Shown here one piece after another: positions 63,273-64,000 of a stretch of 64,000 bases of DNA. This stretch comes from Croceivirga radicis. Its GTDB lineage: Bacteria > Bacteroidota > Bacteroidia > Flavobacteriales > Flavobacteriaceae. The stretch lies in contig NZ_MTBC01000002.1 in the NCBI RefSeq assembly GCF_002072105.2, forward strand, positions 62,001 to 126,000, in the 5' to 3' direction. The notes beneath the pieces are model-generated. The model had not been told where the DNA came from and ran no database searches. It worked only from the letters and a program-made list of their open reading frames with translations. Position 1 is the stretch's first letter, and each line of letters opens with the position of its first letter. Made by a program: the position numbers and the translations under genes.

Positions 63273-63410
63273 ATGAAAAGTCCAAACAATAACAAGATGT
63301 ATAGCGGTATGGTCATATTCAACAACAGGCAAAAAGAGTTTAGCATCTGCGATGTGGAACTTACCGATACCGAATTGGTAATTGCGGTGTACAAGCCAAT
63401 TGCTTGCTAA
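63273..63410 (+). CDS. possible 45-residue peptide gene
   Basis: ATG at 63273 opens a frame reading MKSPNNNKMYSGMVIF, NNRQKEFSICDVELTDTELV and IAVYKPIAC. The composition looks protein-like and is mostly beta-strand forming. No family recognised. The opposite strand has a hydrophobic 41-codon frame (MTIPLYILLLFGLFMLMLFF and a basic tail, ending at 63198) that could instead be a small membrane protein; only one is likely real. Confidence 0.3.
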   Translation: MKSPNNNKMYSGMVIFNNRQKEFSICDVELTDTELVIAVYKPIAC

Positions 63411-63422
63411 TAATAAGATTAT

Positions 63423-63581
63423 TTAATGGTACTGTTTTTCCCCCAAGTCTTAATCCCCCAAGTTTTTAAAGTACCATTAACAGAAAGAGGCCATTAGGTA
63501 AAGCAAGTTCTAGATGTTTTGGTGTAGTGTTATCTAGAACCGGATGATTGAACAACATCCTGCCATTACCAATGGCCTCTT
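63423..63581. other. multi-branched inverted-repeat element
   Basis: Four nested or adjacent perfect stems: TTAATGGTACT (63423-63433) with AGTACCATTAA (63470-63480); AAGAGGCCATT (63485-63495) plus GGTAA (63497-63501) with TTACC (63566-63570) plus AATGGCCTCTT (63571-63581); inside it GTTCTAGAT (63507-63515) with ATCTAGAAC (63532-63540) and GGATG (63542-63546) with CATCC (63556-63560). CCCCCAAGT and CCCCAAGT lie in the first loop. Too elaborate for a simple terminator of the adjacent M20 gene. Confidence 0.6.
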
Positions 63582-63586
63582 ACATT

Positions 63587-64000
63587 TTATTGCTGTGTAG
63601 CAAGTTCTGTATAATACTTATAAAAATAAGGTATGGTCTCAATACCTTTTAAATAGTTCCAAATGCCAAAATGCTCATTGGGTGAGTGTATGGCATCACT
63701 ATCCAATCCAAAGCCCATTAAAATTATCTTACTGTCCAAAATTTGCTCAAATAATGCTACAATAGGTATGCTTCCTCCGCCACGTTCGGGTATTGCTATT
63801 TTACCAAATGTAGTCTCATAAGCTTTTGCGGCTGCTTGGTAACCAATGTTATCTATTGGAGTAACATACGGTAATCCGCCATGATGCGGTTTTACCTTTA
63901 CTTTAACTCCTTTTGGGGCAATAGCCATAAAGTGATCCATGAACAATTGGGTAATTTCATCTGGATCTTGGTCTGGAACCAGACGCATAGATATTTTAGC
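63587..64000 (-). CDS. M20-family dipeptidase, C-terminal part (5' end outside window)
   Basis: The frame is open to the end of the window, so the gene starts outside; 137 C-terminal codons are seen. M20 patterns: SMRLVPDQDPDEITQLF (lid-domain edge), HHGGLPYVTP, and the terminal metal-binding FGLDSDAIHSPNEHF with the late His ligand. Zinc peptidase acting on dipeptides, probably of the carnosinase-like branch (CNDP/DUG1-like). Confidence 0.9.
   Translation of the reverse strand, partial: AKISMRLVPDQDPDEITQLFMDHFMAIAPKGVKVKVKPHHGGLPYVTPIDNIGYQAAAKAYETTFGKIAIPERGGGSIPIVALFEQILDSKIILMGFGLDSDAIHSPNEHFGIWNYLKGIETIPYFYKYYTELATQQ

Noticed and set aside
1-64000. CRISPR array, integron attC sites, prophage or rRNA operon.
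   Set aside because: No regularly spaced repeats, integrase, phage structural genes or rRNA sequence were seen on either strand.

Overview
The window reads as a chromosomal segment of a marine-type Flavobacteriaceae bacterium (Bacteroidetes). Support: low G+C; Bacteroidetes-only families (DUF4270, DUF4907, DUF4230); TANNTTTG-type promoter elements ahead of several genes; carboxypeptidase-like plus TonB-plug modules; and a GH92/GH130 glycan locus. No CRISPR array, prophage, transposase or rRNA was seen. Genus is not assigned.

Layout. 1-3.6 kb: 3' part of dnaE, trxA, a DUF58 gene and tRNA-Asp. 3.66-6.33 kb: a small accessory island next to the tRNA. An intact App1-type phosphatase gene is preceded by a 371-bp, about 96% identical copy of its own 3' end. 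Between the two copies lie a dead double-glycine-leader (bacteriocin-like) peptide gene and an intact CPBP membrane protease gene. 6.5-18.5 kb: an N-glycan/mannan locus of four GH92 genes, an SSS symporter and a GH130 phosphorylase. 18.7-28.3 kb: a PAS histidine kinase, a DUF4270/outer-membrane protein pair, a Kelch-DUF4907-LytS-LytTR set, a ROK kinase and a candidate small RNA. 28.3-35 kb: the histidine-utilisation operon hutHIUG, with hutH carrying an in-frame amber codon, and a divergent LysR regulator. 35-47 kb: nitroreductase, a probable metal TonB receptor, a BlaI/M56 sensor operon behind three palindromic operators, then ruvC, hemW and small household genes.

47-62 kb is the most unusual part. 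One tightly packed run encodes a CheY-like receiver, an H-NOX haem sensor, a PAS kinase, a FIST (NosP-like) sensor, a second kinase, an Hpt protein, a LytTR regulator, a STAS protein and a second Hpt. It is followed by a convergent TPR/beta-barrel outer-membrane protein, then a STAS-like protein, a flippase, a GT4 glycosyltransferase, a receiver domain fused to a GT2 glycosyltransferase, and an RmlD-like reductase. My reading is a phosphorelay with two possible nitric-oxide/redox inputs that controls a surface polysaccharide, partly by phosphorylation of the glycosyltransferase itself. The families are seen in the sequence; the circuit is inference.

62-64 kb: a DUF4407 membrane protein, a possible 45-residue peptide gene, a conspicuous multi-branched inverted-repeat structure, and the 3' end of an M20 dipeptidase gene.
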